Shown here piece by piece: positions 16,923-25,601 of a stretch of 64,000 nucleotides of DNA. The stretch is from Roseiarcus sp963709655 (GTDB taxonomy: Bacteria > Pseudomonadota > Alphaproteobacteria > Rhizobiales > Beijerinckiaceae). Under the pieces are notes generated by a model that worked only from the letters and a program-made list of their open reading frames with translations, did no database searches and was not told the origin of the DNA. How positions within the stretch are numbered: position 1 is the stretch's first letter; the number at the start of each line of letters is the position of its first letter. The stretch lies in contig CAVPXF010000056.1 of NCBI GenBank assembly GCA_963709655.1, forward strand, positions 372,001 to 436,000. The letters run 5' to 3'. Position numbers and translations under genes: made by a program.

Positions 16923-17651
16923 GCGTTTTCAAAGGCTTGCGGGGCTGAAGCGAAAAAATACGACGGTTGGCGCAGTTTTGGCCGCGAACGCAGGCGTCCG
17001 TGACGGCGGGCGCCGGGATCTGGCGGGTGGGCTCGCAGGCTCGCGCCGGGGCTCCGGCCCCTCCCCGGGCTTGCCCCGGGGATTGCGCGGGGACGACAGG
17101 CGCGGCGGGTCGAGCGTCTCGAGGCCTTCCTTGATCCTGGTCGGGGGCATGCGCCGAGCCATTTGGTCGTCCGGTTTTCTGCAAATACGAATTATAGCGC
17201 TGTCGCCGACTTTTGGGAAGAAAATGCTACGCGGCCGGCGCACGCGCGGGAGAGCGGCCGCGCGACGCGCATTCCACGGTCTCATCGCGCGCGGTCATCG
17301 CGCGCGGTTCCGCGCCCATGCAGGCCGGCGCTTTGCCGATCGGTCGCCGGGGATTACGGATTACGGGGACGCGGCCGTCTTTACGATTATGCCGCATGCT
17401 CCTGGGCGCGGATGCCCGGTCAAACGAGATCGTCGGCCACCCAGCGAATGGTTGAACTGCCCAATGAGCGGTCGTTCGTTGAATTTGTGACAAAGGGATA
17501 TTGCGGCTCCCTTGCTTTCTTGCATAGGAAACTGATTCGATCGCGAGTCCCGAGGGTGGCCGTCAGCGGCCCTCGCGCCTATCCAAGCGCGCCCCGTAGA
17601 GGACGACCTTGCATCTCGATTGCGAACCTGTCCGGCAGGCTCGCGTGGCTC

Positions 17652-18470
17652 TCACTCCGATGCAGGGCGGACGCTGGGACTGGGTTGCGACGCAAAATAT
17701 TCCGCCGCCTCTTCGATTTCCTCCGGTGTCATGCGGCGCGCGACATTACGCATCTGCTCGCTGATATCGTTTCGCCTTTCACCCGAAGCGAAGGCGTCAA
17801 GCTGGGATTTGAGATAGACGACCGACTGACCCTCGAGCCAGGGACTTCCAGCCTTGTTGTCCAGGGCGCCGTGGCACGCGCCGCAGGGCGGGATGTTGCG
17901 CAAGGGAGCGCCGTTGATGACGATGCGCGGCGCCGGAAGAATCCCGACAGGATGATAGGCCGGCAGGCGCGGCAGATAGGCGTAGTAGGCGGCAAGATCG
18001 ATCATGTCCTGATCGGAGAGGCGCCAAGCGAACGGTGACATGATCGCATTGACGCGCGCGCCCACCTGAAAATCCTTGAGCTCCTTATAGACCACGGCCG
18101 GATATTGGCCCGCGAGATTGGGAGAATCGGCGCGGCTGACGCCGGTGGGTCCATGACAGATCGCGCATTGCTGGGCGAGCGTCGCGCCGCGCCCGATCGA
18201 ATCGGCGTCGGCGCCGCGCAGCATGTCGGACGTCATCACGGCGGGCGAGACGGTGAAGTCAGGCTCGATCGGGCTCTCGCTGGTCGGTGTCCGAACGACG
18301 CCTGCCGCGCTGCAGATCGCATCCCATAAGCCCGACGCCCTTGCGTTCGGCTCTATCAGGGGGAAGACCACGAACCCTAGGATCGTTGCGCCCACGAAGA
18401 TCGCAACGACGGCGGCGACGCTGCGGACGACCCAGGGGTCCCTCAGGGAGAGCGGCGGCTCGTCGCTCAT
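17652..18470 (-). CDS. Membrane-anchored dihaem cytochrome c of the ba3 oxidase cluster
   Basis: The 272-residue protein has one N-terminal membrane helix (about residues 17-38) and two cytochrome c domains, each with a CxxCH site: CAICH about residue 100 and CGACH about residue 207. It should carry electrons to the adjacent oxidase on the periplasmic face. The ATG at 18470 overlaps the end of the subunit I gene by four bases, so it is translated with it. Longer upstream readings run antisense-like through subunit I and are rejected. It is the last gene of the oxidase operon. Confidence 0.9.
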   Translation of the reverse strand: MSDEPPLSLRDPWVVRSVAAVVAIFVGATILGFVVFPLIEPNARASGLWDAICSAAGVVRTPTSESPIEPDFTVSPAVMTSDMLRGADADSIGRGATLAQQCAICHGPTGVSRADSPNLAGQYPAVVYKELKDFQVGARVNAIMSPFAWRLSDQDMIDLAAYYAYLPRLPAYHPVGILPAPRIVINGAPLRNIPPCGACHGALDNKAGSPWLEGQSVVYLKSQLDAFASGERRNDISEQMRNVARRMTPEEIEEAAEYFASQPSPSVRPASE

Positions 18471-20092
18471 CGCTGCGCCCCGACATAGACCGCAGGGACC
18501 GCCCCGCCAGGGCGGAAGGCGAGCTGCAGGATCGGAAAGCCGTAGTTGGAGATCGTCAGCCCGACCATCAGCGCGAGCCAAAGACCGTAGCTGTTGAGCG
18601 CAGCCGGAACAGCGACCGGAGGATGAACTGCGGTCGCGAAGCGATACGGCTCCATCTCGATCCGCGGCGCCCATCGGCCGCGGATGAGGATTGCAAGGAA
18701 CAGAACGCCCGAAGCGAGGACGATGAATCCGCCGAAAGCGGAGAGGATCACCCAGAAGGCGTCCGCCGAGAGGCCCGAGGCGCTGTAGTCGAAATAGGCC
18801 ATGCGGCGCGGCATGCCGAGGAGGCCGACCCAGTGCCAGGGAAAGGTCGTTACGATGACGCCGACGAACCAGAGCCAGAGTTGGGCGCGCATGAGCGCCA
18901 CGTCCGCCAGCGCGCGGCCGGTCAGATGAGGCCAGAGGTCGTAGGCGATCGCAAAATACATGATCACGATCGCGCCGGCGTAGATGAGATGAAAGTGCCC
19001 GGTGACCCACTGCGTGTTATGGACGGTCGCGTCGAGCTGGTAGCTCATGTTGATCAGGCCGCCCGCGCCGCCGAAGCCGAGCATGACGAAGGAGAAGGCC
19101 GAGGCCAGCATGATCGGGTTTTTCCACGGCAACGTTGCGAGCCAGCCGAACAGGCCCCGTCCTCCGCGGAGGCGCCCGGCGATCTCCACCGAGGCGCTGA
19201 TCGTGAAGACCGTGAGCAAGGTCGGAATCGCGACGAGCCCAGTGAACGTGGAGTGGATGAACTTGAAGCCCGCGCCGACCTCCGGATCTCCGAACGTGTG
19301 ATGGATTCCGATCGGCATCGCGACGACCAAGAACGCTATGAAGGCCAGTCGCATCATGGTGTCGCTGTAGATCTTTCCGCCGATCGCGCGAGGCAGGATC
19401 GTATAGTAGGCGATGTATGTCGGAATCAGCCAGAAATAGACGATGGCGTGCAGCGTCCAAGAGAAGAACACACGCGCCAGCCCGGCGTTGATCGTCGAGG
19501 TGAGGCCGAGCGCGACGGGAATGATCTGCAACAGAAGTTCGAGCGCCGCGCCAACCGCCGTCCAGGCCCAAAGATAGGAGCCCGCGACATTGGCGAACAT
19601 CGGCAGCGGCACCGGACGGCCCGGATTGGCTCTCTTCCAGGCGCGCAGATTGATCGACATCAGCGCGACCCAGATCCACGACCCGACCACTACAAGCACG
19701 ACGCCGATGTAATAGAACGCGTTGCCAATCAGAGGCGGATAGAAGGTGTAGAGAACGGAAGCGCGGCCGAGCGCCACCGGTATGATCGCCATGACCGCCC
19801 CGACAAGGACGAGTCCGAAGCCCGCCCACGCCCAGCGCGGTCCGATCAGCGGCTGTCCGAGAGAAGACTCGCTGATTGCATAGCCGAAGCCCATCGCGAC
19901 CAGAGTCGGAAACACGTAACCCATGATGGTTCCGTGAGCTGTCACCGACCGATAGTACAGCTCTGGGTCGCTGATCCATAGATGCAGCGGGCTGCGGACG
20001 AACATCTGCCAGGCGCCGAGCACGATCGCCACCCCGAAGACCGCGAAGGCGAGCCAGAAGTGCGCGAGGATCAGGCGCCGGCTATTCAACAC
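18467..20092 (-). CDS. ba3-type cytochrome c oxidase subunit I
   Basis: This is the catalytic subunit of a B-type (ba3-like) haem-copper oxidase reducing oxygen to water. The 541-residue product has about 13 membrane helices. The low-spin haem and copper ligands are visible: AHGTIMGY (His about 53), WTLHAIVYFWLIP (CuB His with a Tyr four residues later, the B-type His-Tyr crosslink pattern), GIHHTF (two CuB His) and TGHFHL (haem His pair). The HAIVY form separates it from NO reductases, which lack this Tyr. It overlaps subunit II by 11 bases and the dihaem cytochrome by four. Confidence 0.94.
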   Translation of the reverse strand: MLNSRRLILAHFWLAFAVFGVAIVLGAWQMFVRSPLHLWISDPELYYRSVTAHGTIMGYVFPTLVAMGFGYAISESSLGQPLIGPRWAWAGFGLVLVGAVMAIIPVALGRASVLYTFYPPLIGNAFYYIGVVLVVVGSWIWVALMSINLRAWKRANPGRPVPLPMFANVAGSYLWAWTAVGAALELLLQIIPVALGLTSTINAGLARVFFSWTLHAIVYFWLIPTYIAYYTILPRAIGGKIYSDTMMRLAFIAFLVVAMPIGIHHTFGDPEVGAGFKFIHSTFTGLVAIPTLLTVFTISASVEIAGRLRGGRGLFGWLATLPWKNPIMLASAFSFVMLGFGGAGGLINMSYQLDATVHNTQWVTGHFHLIYAGAIVIMYFAIAYDLWPHLTGRALADVALMRAQLWLWFVGVIVTTFPWHWVGLLGMPRRMAYFDYSASGLSADAFWVILSAFGGFIVLASGVLFLAILIRGRWAPRIEMEPYRFATAVHPPVAVPAALNSYGLWLALMVGLTISNYGFPILQLAFRPGGAVPAVYVGAQR

Positions 20093-20654
20093 AGCTCAGC
20101 CTCCGCTTGGTTTCCGCCATCTTCAGGAAGTCAGCCCTGTCGATCACCTTGACCGTCGCCCACATGCCTTCGTGGCCGACGCCGCAGAACTCCTGGCACG
20201 GCATGAGGTGAACGCCGGGTTCGTCGAAGCGCGCGCTTATGTTGGAGACATAGCCGGGCACGAGCATCGCGTTGACGTTGGTGCCCTCGATCAGAAAGCC
20301 GTGAATGACGTCAGGGCTTGTGGCGCGAAAGGTGATCAGCGCGTCGGTCGGCACGATCATGCATTGAGGGCTGAAGGAATATTGCTGGCCGATAGCGCGT
20401 ACGGTTACGGAGCCATCCGGCTCAACCGCGCTTCCGAGATTGGTCTCGACGAATTCGCCGCCGAGATGAAGTCGGGTCGGACTCACCGTTTCGACCCGGG
20501 CTTGCGGCATCGTGGCCTGATGAATGCCCGCGAAAGCCGCGACGGCCACGAAGACCGCGATAATCAGGAGGCAGATTTTCGCCCAGCGGCGCTCGACGCG
20601 ATCCGCTACCTGCGCGCCGCGCGGCTCGTGCAGGGCGGACGTCTCTTGGCTCAC
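20082..20654 (-). CDS. ba3-type cytochrome c oxidase subunit II (CuA)
   Basis: Subunit II accepts electrons from cytochrome c at its CuA centre. The 190-residue product has a single N-terminal membrane helix (about 27-48) and a cupredoxin domain with the complete CuA ligand set: His in VIHGFLIEG, then MPCQEFCGVGHEGMW with two Cys, His and Met. One-helix architecture is normal for B-type oxidases. It overlaps the small upstream membrane gene by four bases and the subunit I gene by 11. Confidence 0.93.
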   Translation of the reverse strand: MSQETSALHEPRGAQVADRVERRWAKICLLIIAVFVAVAAFAGIHQATMPQARVETVSPTRLHLGGEFVETNLGSAVEPDGSVTVRAIGQQYSFSPQCMIVPTDALITFRATSPDVIHGFLIEGTNVNAMLVPGYVSNISARFDEPGVHLMPCQEFCGVGHEGMWATVKVIDRADFLKMAETKRRLSCVE

Positions 20655-20833
20655 GGCGTCATCGCTCGCGGCGTAAAGACGAACAGATAGAACGCGAACC
20701 AGATCGCCACGACGACGAGCGTGGCGATCCCCGCCAGCGCGATCGCGCCGTGCGGGCCGCCCTCGACGATCGCTTCGATCTCAGCTTCGCGGGCTTCATC
20801 GCTGTCCGAGGGGATCGGAGGAGAATTGAGCAT
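20651..20833 (-). CDS. Small single-helix membrane protein of the oxidase operon
   Basis: This 60-residue protein has an acidic N-terminus (SDSDEAREAEIEAIVEGG) and one membrane helix (about residues 29-53, ALAGIATLVVVAIWFAFYLF). Its stop overlaps the subunit II start (ATGA) and it follows the trihaem cytochrome gene by seven bases, so it is clearly in the operon. Size and position recall the subunit IIa/small accessory subunits of ba3 oxidases, but the sequence gives no direct proof of that role. Confidence 0.75.
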   Translation of the reverse strand: MLNSPPIPSDSDEAREAEIEAIVEGGPHGAIALAGIATLVVVAIWFAFYLFVFTPRAMTP

Positions 20834-20840
20834 GAGGTCC

Positions 20841-22127
20841 TCAATCAAGCGGTGCAGAGCGCAAACTATTGGCGTCGCCGGCGCTGACAGGAGTTCCACG
20901 ATTTCCCCATGCCGTGCGAATGTAGGTAACGACGGCCGCCACTTCGTCGTCTGATAGAGACTGCGCGAACGGCGGCATGCCATAGGGCATGGGATCGCCC
21001 GATGTGCCGGGCGGATAGCCGCCATTCAACACCATGCGGATCGGATTGACCGCCGACGCCATCTGGATCGACTGATTGTTGGCGAGCGGGGGGAAGTTCG
21101 GCGGCTTGCCAAGCCCTTGCGGCCCATGACAGACCGCGCACTGATTATCATAGACCGTCTTTCCCAGCGCGACCAGGAGGCTGCTTTCGAAACCTGGGAG
21201 GTTCGAGGTTGCGGCCGCCGGCGGTCTCGGCTGGGCAAGACTTTTGAGATAGACGGCCATGGCTTTGACGTCGGCGTCCGTGAGATATTGCAGGCTGTTG
21301 TAGACGACATCGGCCATCGGTCCGTAGACCGCGCCGCGCGCGGAGACCCCGGTCTTGAGAAGGTCAGCGATGTCTTTCAGGCTCCAGTCGCCAAGTCCTG
21401 CCTCCTTGTCCGAGGTCAGCGAGGGAGCGTACCAGTTCTGCATTGGGATCAGGCCGCCCTGGAACGCTTGCGATTCCGAGCTGCCGCCGAGCGCGTTGAT
21501 GGCGGTATGACACATGCTGCAATGGCCGAGCCCCTCGACGAGATAGGCGCCGCGGTTCCATTCGGCCGACTGATTTGGGTCGGGCTTGTACTCGCCTTCT
21601 TCGAAATAGAGCGTGCGCCAGCCCAGGATCAACGAGCGGTTGTTGAAGGGGAATTTCAGATCATGCGGGCGGTTCGCCTGTCGCACCGGCGGGACGGTTT
21701 GCAGATAGGCGAAGATCGCATCGCTGTCTTGGCGCGTGACCTTGGTGTAGGAGCCGAACGGCATCGCGGGATAAAGCAGGCCGCCGTCTGGAAAGCGTCC
21801 CGTATGCATCGTCGCGTAAAAATTATCGGCGGTCCATGCGCCGATCCCGGTGTCATAATCCGGCGTGATGTTCGATGTGTAGAGCGTTCCGAATGGCGTC
21901 GGCATCGCTAGGCCGCCGGCGAAGAGTTTGCCCTCAGGCGCGGTGTGGCAGGCGACGCAGTCGCCGACCCGCGCGAGATATTCGCCCTTCTCGATCAGCG
22001 GCGTATCCGGCGCCGCCGGCTTCGCCTCTTCGCTCCGCGCCGCGACGCTGGCGAAGATCAACGCGCTGGTCAGGGTTCCAATGGATAAAGTTCTCCACCG
22101 AAACAGCGGCCCTATGCAGTAAGTCAC
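20841..22127 (-). CDS. Trihaem cytochrome c (alcohol/gluconate dehydrogenase cytochrome subunit type)
   Basis: The 428-residue protein has an N-terminal signal/anchor (about residues 12-31) and three cytochrome c domains with CVACH (about 57), CSMCH (about 205) and CAVCH (about 333). This layout matches the cytochrome subunit of membrane-bound alcohol, gluconate or aldehyde dehydrogenases, which pass electrons to quinone or to an oxidase. No dehydrogenase gene is nearby; instead it lies between a dihaem cytochrome and the ba3 oxidase genes, so here it may act as an electron conduit to the oxidase. It overlaps the upstream cytochrome gene by four bases. Confidence 0.9.
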   Translation of the reverse strand: MTYCIGPLFRWRTLSIGTLTSALIFASVAARSEEAKPAAPDTPLIEKGEYLARVGDCVACHTAPEGKLFAGGLAMPTPFGTLYTSNITPDYDTGIGAWTADNFYATMHTGRFPDGGLLYPAMPFGSYTKVTRQDSDAIFAYLQTVPPVRQANRPHDLKFPFNNRSLILGWRTLYFEEGEYKPDPNQSAEWNRGAYLVEGLGHCSMCHTAINALGGSSESQAFQGGLIPMQNWYAPSLTSDKEAGLGDWSLKDIADLLKTGVSARGAVYGPMADVVYNSLQYLTDADVKAMAVYLKSLAQPRPPAAATSNLPGFESSLLVALGKTVYDNQCAVCHGPQGLGKPPNFPPLANNQSIQMASAVNPIRMVLNGGYPPGTSGDPMPYGMPPFAQSLSDDEVAAVVTYIRTAWGNRGTPVSAGDANSLRSAPLD

Positions 22128-22834
22128 TGCGGCTCACTCCCGCAAGCAAACGGCAAAATGAAAGTCCCCTTGGTAGACGGGGAGAGATCGGCCGGCGCCG
22201 GTTGCGCAGCAAGAAAGGCCGCGATCGCCTTGACGTCCTCTTCCGTCAGATGACCGGCGACAATTTGCATGCAATCGGGCGCCGAAGCGGTGCGAATCCC
22301 GTAGCGCCACGCGCCGAGCTGAGCGCTGATGTAGCTAGCGCGGAGGCCCAGGAGGCCGGGAATTGCGGGCTCCATGCCCGTGAGATGCGGGCCGTGACAA
22401 CTCGAACAGGCCGGTATGTCTTTGGCTGCGTCGCCGTGCGTCACGAGGGTCTCGCCACGCGCAAGCACGTTCTTGCTGACGTCAGGAACCGTCGGCGCTG
22501 GCAACGGGGGCCGCTGCGCGGCAAAATATTCCGCGATCTTCTTCAGGTAGTCTTCCGGAAGATAGGCCAGCAGGTAGTTCATTGGCGGATAGTGCCGCCG
22601 CCCGATGTGGAAAGCGTAAAGCTGGTTCGCAAGATAGTCGGCAGGTTTGCCAGCGAGGCGAGGGAAATACGCTTTGTTCGTTCCCTCGCCCTTCGCCCCG
22701 TGGCAGGGGGCGCAGGCCATGACGCGCGCCTCCATCGTGTCGGGCGGCTGTTCCGCGGCCTGTGCAAGGCTGGGACCCAGGCCAAGACGACAAACGCCAA
22801 GCAAAGCGACGAAAATCGGGCTCCGCGCCATCAC
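22124..22834 (-). CDS. Dihaem cytochrome c (c4-like)
   Basis: The 236-residue protein has a signal peptide (about residues 1-26, ending AQAA) and two class I cytochrome c domains with CAPCH near residue 41 and CSSCH near residue 143; this resembles cytochrome c4. MMARS gives two possible starts (22834 or 22831). It is the first gene of the oxidase cluster, overlapping the trihaem cytochrome by four bases, and so probably carries the operon promoter upstream. Confidence 0.88.
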   Translation of the reverse strand: MMARSPIFVALLGVCRLGLGPSLAQAAEQPPDTMEARVMACAPCHGAKGEGTNKAYFPRLAGKPADYLANQLYAFHIGRRHYPPMNYLLAYLPEDYLKKIAEYFAAQRPPLPAPTVPDVSKNVLARGETLVTHGDAAKDIPACSSCHGPHLTGMEPAIPGLLGLRASYISAQLGAWRYGIRTASAPDCMQIVAGHLTEEDVKAIAAFLAAQPAPADLSPSTKGTFILPFACGSEPQ

Positions 22835-23773
22835 CCTTCCGCCCCAACGAGAGGATGCATCGTTTTGATAATTCTTCGAACGGATTTACGTAAACGCAAA
22901 TCCAACTTCGATGAAAACCGCCTGGTTTCTAGATGATCGCGTAGAACGCCCCCGGGGTCAAGCGGCGAAAACATCAAGGTTGGCGTCGAATGCGGACATC
23001 GGGTCATAGAAAATGCGTCGTATGCGACGCGGGAAGCATCTCGCGCGCTACGGCCGCCGGTCTTTGGCAACGGTCATCAACATATCGGCTCGGACCAGTT
23101 GGTTGCTTGGGCCCGGGCCGCCCGGGTCCGGTCGGCGACCGGCCCCCGGCACGCAGAAGGCGGCGGGTGCGCTGGCTAAGGCTTGGCAAAATCCGGAGCA
23201 GTGTCTTCGGACTGTAAACCGACCCCGCTTACCGACCACGGTAACGATGCGATGCAAGGTCCGGACGAAAGAGTTCAGCTGAAGGTCCGCAAATTTCGCG
23301 TGACCTATCAGCGTGTCTTTCGTTTTTGCTGCCAATTCCTGTCACGCGACATCCATCGTCGCGATCGGCGATGACCGCTGCCGTCGATTAGCGACGTTCA
23401 ATCTCTCGGGACGAACTTCCGGTCAGGGCGGAGACCGCGCCTAGGGGCAAGGCCCGCTTACCTGCTCACTTGCGACGTTCGCAGCCGCGATCCGCAACGG
23501 CAGTTCTGCGTCAACTCCGACCATTGAATCGCTCGCGACGAGCTCCGGCTCCCCGACCGCTTGTGAAGTCTCCCCGCCTTCACGCCCCGTCTTTGCCCTC
23601 GCCCGCTCATCGTGGCGCTCGGCGCATGGCTGTCATCCCCGCGCGATCCGCGGGGCGAGCCCCGGGGAGGGATCCAGAGCCTCGGCGCGAGCCCGTGTCG
23701 GCGCTCGGCCCCGCGCAGGCCATCGGGCCCCCGAGGACGGTGGGGGCGATCGACATAGGGTTGCGCCAGCGAA

Positions 23774-23827
23774 CCCTCACCCTGCGGCCTTTGGCCGCTT
23801 CCCTCACCCTGCGGCCTTCGGCCGCTT
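23774..23827 (+). repeat. Tandem 27-bp palindromic repeat (family A)
   Basis: Two adjacent 27-base units begin CCCTCACCCTGCGGCC and end GGCCGCTT, each able to fold as GCGGCC-TT-GGCCGC. They differ at one base. The exact reverse complement of the second unit lies at 27707-27733, and looser relatives occur near 31170-31310 and 43848-43975. Only intergenic copies are seen, as for REP-like repeats. Confidence 0.75.
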
Positions 23828-23837
23828 CCCTCTCCCC

Positions 23838-23876
23838 ATAGCTCGTCGAGAGACGGGCGTCCTGTCGGACGCCCTA
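23838..23876 (+). repeat. Palindromic repeat (family B)
   Basis: This 39-40-base element contains CGTCGAGAGACGGGCGTCC and then GGACGCCCTAT, giving a GGGCGTCC/GGACGCCC stem. A closely similar copy lies at 39084-39122. Both are intergenic. Confidence 0.65.
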
Positions 23877-24008
23877 TGGGGAGAGGGCGGGGCGCGGCTC
23901 GATCTCGAGTCGTCCACTAGGCCTTGAGGTCGGCGCTTTACGGATCGGTCGCGAGGGGCTAGGTCTTGCTGGCATGTCAGCCTCGGCGCAGTCGCCGGAG
24001 GGGAGGGG

Positions 24009-25601
24009 ATGCCTGAGCCGAGCGAGCCGATCCAGCCGCAATCCAATTCCAGTCGACCGAGCGCCCCCGCGGGACTTTCTGCTTCCGTTCTCGCTCCTTC
24101 CGTTCTGGAAGCGGTGGGCCTGTCGCGTTCGTTCGGGCCGATCGAGGTGCTGAGCGACATTTCGCTCGATATCCGCGCGGGCGAAGTCCATGCGGTCATC
24201 GGCGAGAACGGCGCCGGAAAATCGACCCTGATGAAGATCGTCAGCGGCCATCTGGCGCCGACCCGCGGCGTCCTGAAGCTCGACGGCGCGGCCGTCGAAC
24301 TGAGGGGGCCGGTCGACGCCGAGCGCCGCGGCATCGTGCTGGTGCATCAGGAGATCATGCTCGCGCCCGATCTGACGATCGCCGAGAACATGTTTCTCGG
24401 CCGGGAGGCGCGGCGGGGTTTCACCGTCGACGACCGCGAGATGAACCGTCGCGCGGCCGAGGCGATGCGCGTGTTCGGCGTCGAGGCGCCGGTGACCGTG
24501 CCGGTCCAGCGCCTGTCGATCGCGCAGCGGCAACTGGCGCAGATCGCCCGCGCGCTGACCGTCCCGCACCGGGTGGTGATCTTCGACGAGCCGACCGCCT
24601 CGCTGACGCCGGTCGAGACGACGGCGCTCCTCAAGCTCATTCGCGAACTGAAGGCCAAGGGCGTCGCGGTCCTGTACATTTCCCACCGCCTCGAGGAGGT
24701 GAAGGCGGTCGCCGACATCGTCACGGTTCTGCGCGACGGCAAGAAGGTGACGACGCGGCCGGGCGCCGAACTCGAACCGGTCGACATGGCCCGCCTGATG
24801 GTCGGGCGCGACCTGCTCGCGCTCTATCCCCCGCGCCCGGCGGCGCCGGGCGGGACGCCGGCGCTCGAAGTCGCGCATTTCGGCGCGGAAGGCTTCGCCG
24901 AGGACGCGAGCTTCAGCGTTCGGCCGGGGGAGATCCTCGGCTTCTCCGGGCTGGTCGGCGCGGGACGCACCGAACTCTTCGAAGCCCTGTTCGGGCTGCG
25001 CAAGGGCGGCGGCGAGATCCGGCTCGACGGGCGGCCGCAGCACTGGCCGGACGCGCGGGCCGGGATGCGCGCCGGGGCCGTCTATCTGACCGAGGACCGC
25101 AAGAGCAAGGGTCTCTTGCTCGAGGAGACGCTCTCGACCAACCTGACGCTCGCCGCGCTCGACAAGTTTCAGCGCGGCCCGCTGGTCGACCGGGCCCGCG
25201 AGGGCAAGGCGCTCGACGAGGCGATCCAGCGCTTCGACATCCGCGTCGGCGACAAGGGCCTGCTGGCGGGGCAGATGTCGGGCGGCAACCAGCAGAAACT
25301 TTTGCTGGCCAAAATGATGCAGCTCAATCCGCGCGTCGTCGTGATCGACGAACCTACGCGCGGCATCGACATCGGCGCCAAGCAGCAGATCTATCGCTTC
25401 ATCGCCGCCATGGCCGGGGAGGGCCGCTCGGTGATCGTGATTTCGTCCGAGATGGCCGAGTTGATCGGGATCTGTCACCGGATCATCGTCATGCGCAACG
25501 GCCGGATCGCCGGCGAAGTCGCGGGCCAGGCGATGACGGAGCACCAGATCGTGGTTCTGGCGATGGGCGTGGACGCGAAGGTTGGGGACGCGCGGGGATG
25601 A
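24009..25601 (+). CDS. Sugar ABC transporter ATP-binding protein (MglA/RbsA type)
   Basis: This 530-residue protein is the double-ABC ATPase of a class II sugar importer (ribose/galactose/xylose type). The first domain has Walker A GENGAGKSTLMK (about residue 72), signature LSIAQRQLAQIARAL and Walker B VVIFDEPTAS; the second has a degenerate Walker A (GLVGAGRTELFEAL), signature MSGGNQQKLLLAKMM and Walker B VVVIDEPTRGIDIGAK. A variable Pro/Ser-rich stretch covers the first 30 residues. It overlaps the permease gene by four bases. The sugar cannot be told from sequence alone. Confidence 0.94.
   Translation: MPEPSEPIQPQSNSSRPSAPAGLSASVLAPSVLEAVGLSRSFGPIEVLSDISLDIRAGEVHAVIGENGAGKSTLMKIVSGHLAPTRGVLKLDGAAVELRGPVDAERRGIVLVHQEIMLAPDLTIAENMFLGREARRGFTVDDREMNRRAAEAMRVFGVEAPVTVPVQRLSIAQRQLAQIARALTVPHRVVIFDEPTASLTPVETTALLKLIRELKAKGVAVLYISHRLEEVKAVADIVTVLRDGKKVTTRPGAELEPVDMARLMVGRDLLALYPPRPAAPGGTPALEVAHFGAEGFAEDASFSVRPGEILGFSGLVGAGRTELFEALFGLRKGGGEIRLDGRPQHWPDARAGMRAGAVYLTEDRKSKGLLLEETLSTNLTLAALDKFQRGPLVDRAREGKALDEAIQRFDIRVGDKGLLAGQMSGGNQQKLLLAKMMQLNPRVVVIDEPTRGIDIGAKQQIYRFIAAMAGEGRSVIVISSEMAELIGICHRIIVMRNGRIAGEVAGQAMTEHQIVVLAMGVDAKVGDARG

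Larger units (their letters stand above)
16714..17651. other. 938-base non-coding region
   Basis: No credible gene is seen here: open frames are Arg/Pro-rich with no recognisable domain. It holds a tandem GTTC array (16816-16886), a DnaA-box-like sequence (16914-16922) and a relatively A+T-rich stretch around 16940-16985 and 17160-17225. It separates the plus-strand 2H protein gene from the minus-strand oxidase cluster, whose genes end into it. Confidence 0.6.
22835..24008. other. 1174-base non-coding region with palindromic repeats
   Basis: I see no supported gene. Nearest to the cytochrome gene (22855-22925) is an A+T-richer stretch that probably holds the oxidase operon promoter. GC-rich hairpin-forming sequence occurs around 23105-23155 (CCCGGGCCGCCCGGG). 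From 23774 to 23876 there are two kinds of palindromic repeat, described separately. The last 20 bases hold a strong Shine-Dalgarno (GGAGGGGAGGGG) for the sugar ABC gene. Confidence 0.6.

Noticed and set aside
16714..17651. Chromosomal origin of replication
   Set aside because: Only one near-match to a DnaA box is present and none of the usual origin neighbours (dnaA, hemE, repABC or parAB) is in the window; kept as an array finding only.
17163..18038. Plus-strand open frame over the non-coding region and the dihaem cytochrome
   Set aside because: It runs antisense to the cytochrome with its two CxxCH sites and shows no domain of its own.
23195..23245. tRNA-Tyr-like string (GGACTGTAAACCGA)
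   Set aside because: The anticodon stem pairs over only four bases around an eight-base loop, and no acceptor stem or T arm could be formed.
23048..23335. 95-codon minus-strand open frame in the gap
   Set aside because: No domain, no ribosome site and basic low-complexity content; could be real but unsupported.
23874..25544. Minus-strand open frame antisense to the sugar ABC ATPase
   Set aside because: The plus strand carries a complete double-ABC protein; the antisense frame has low-complexity Arg/Asp/His content.
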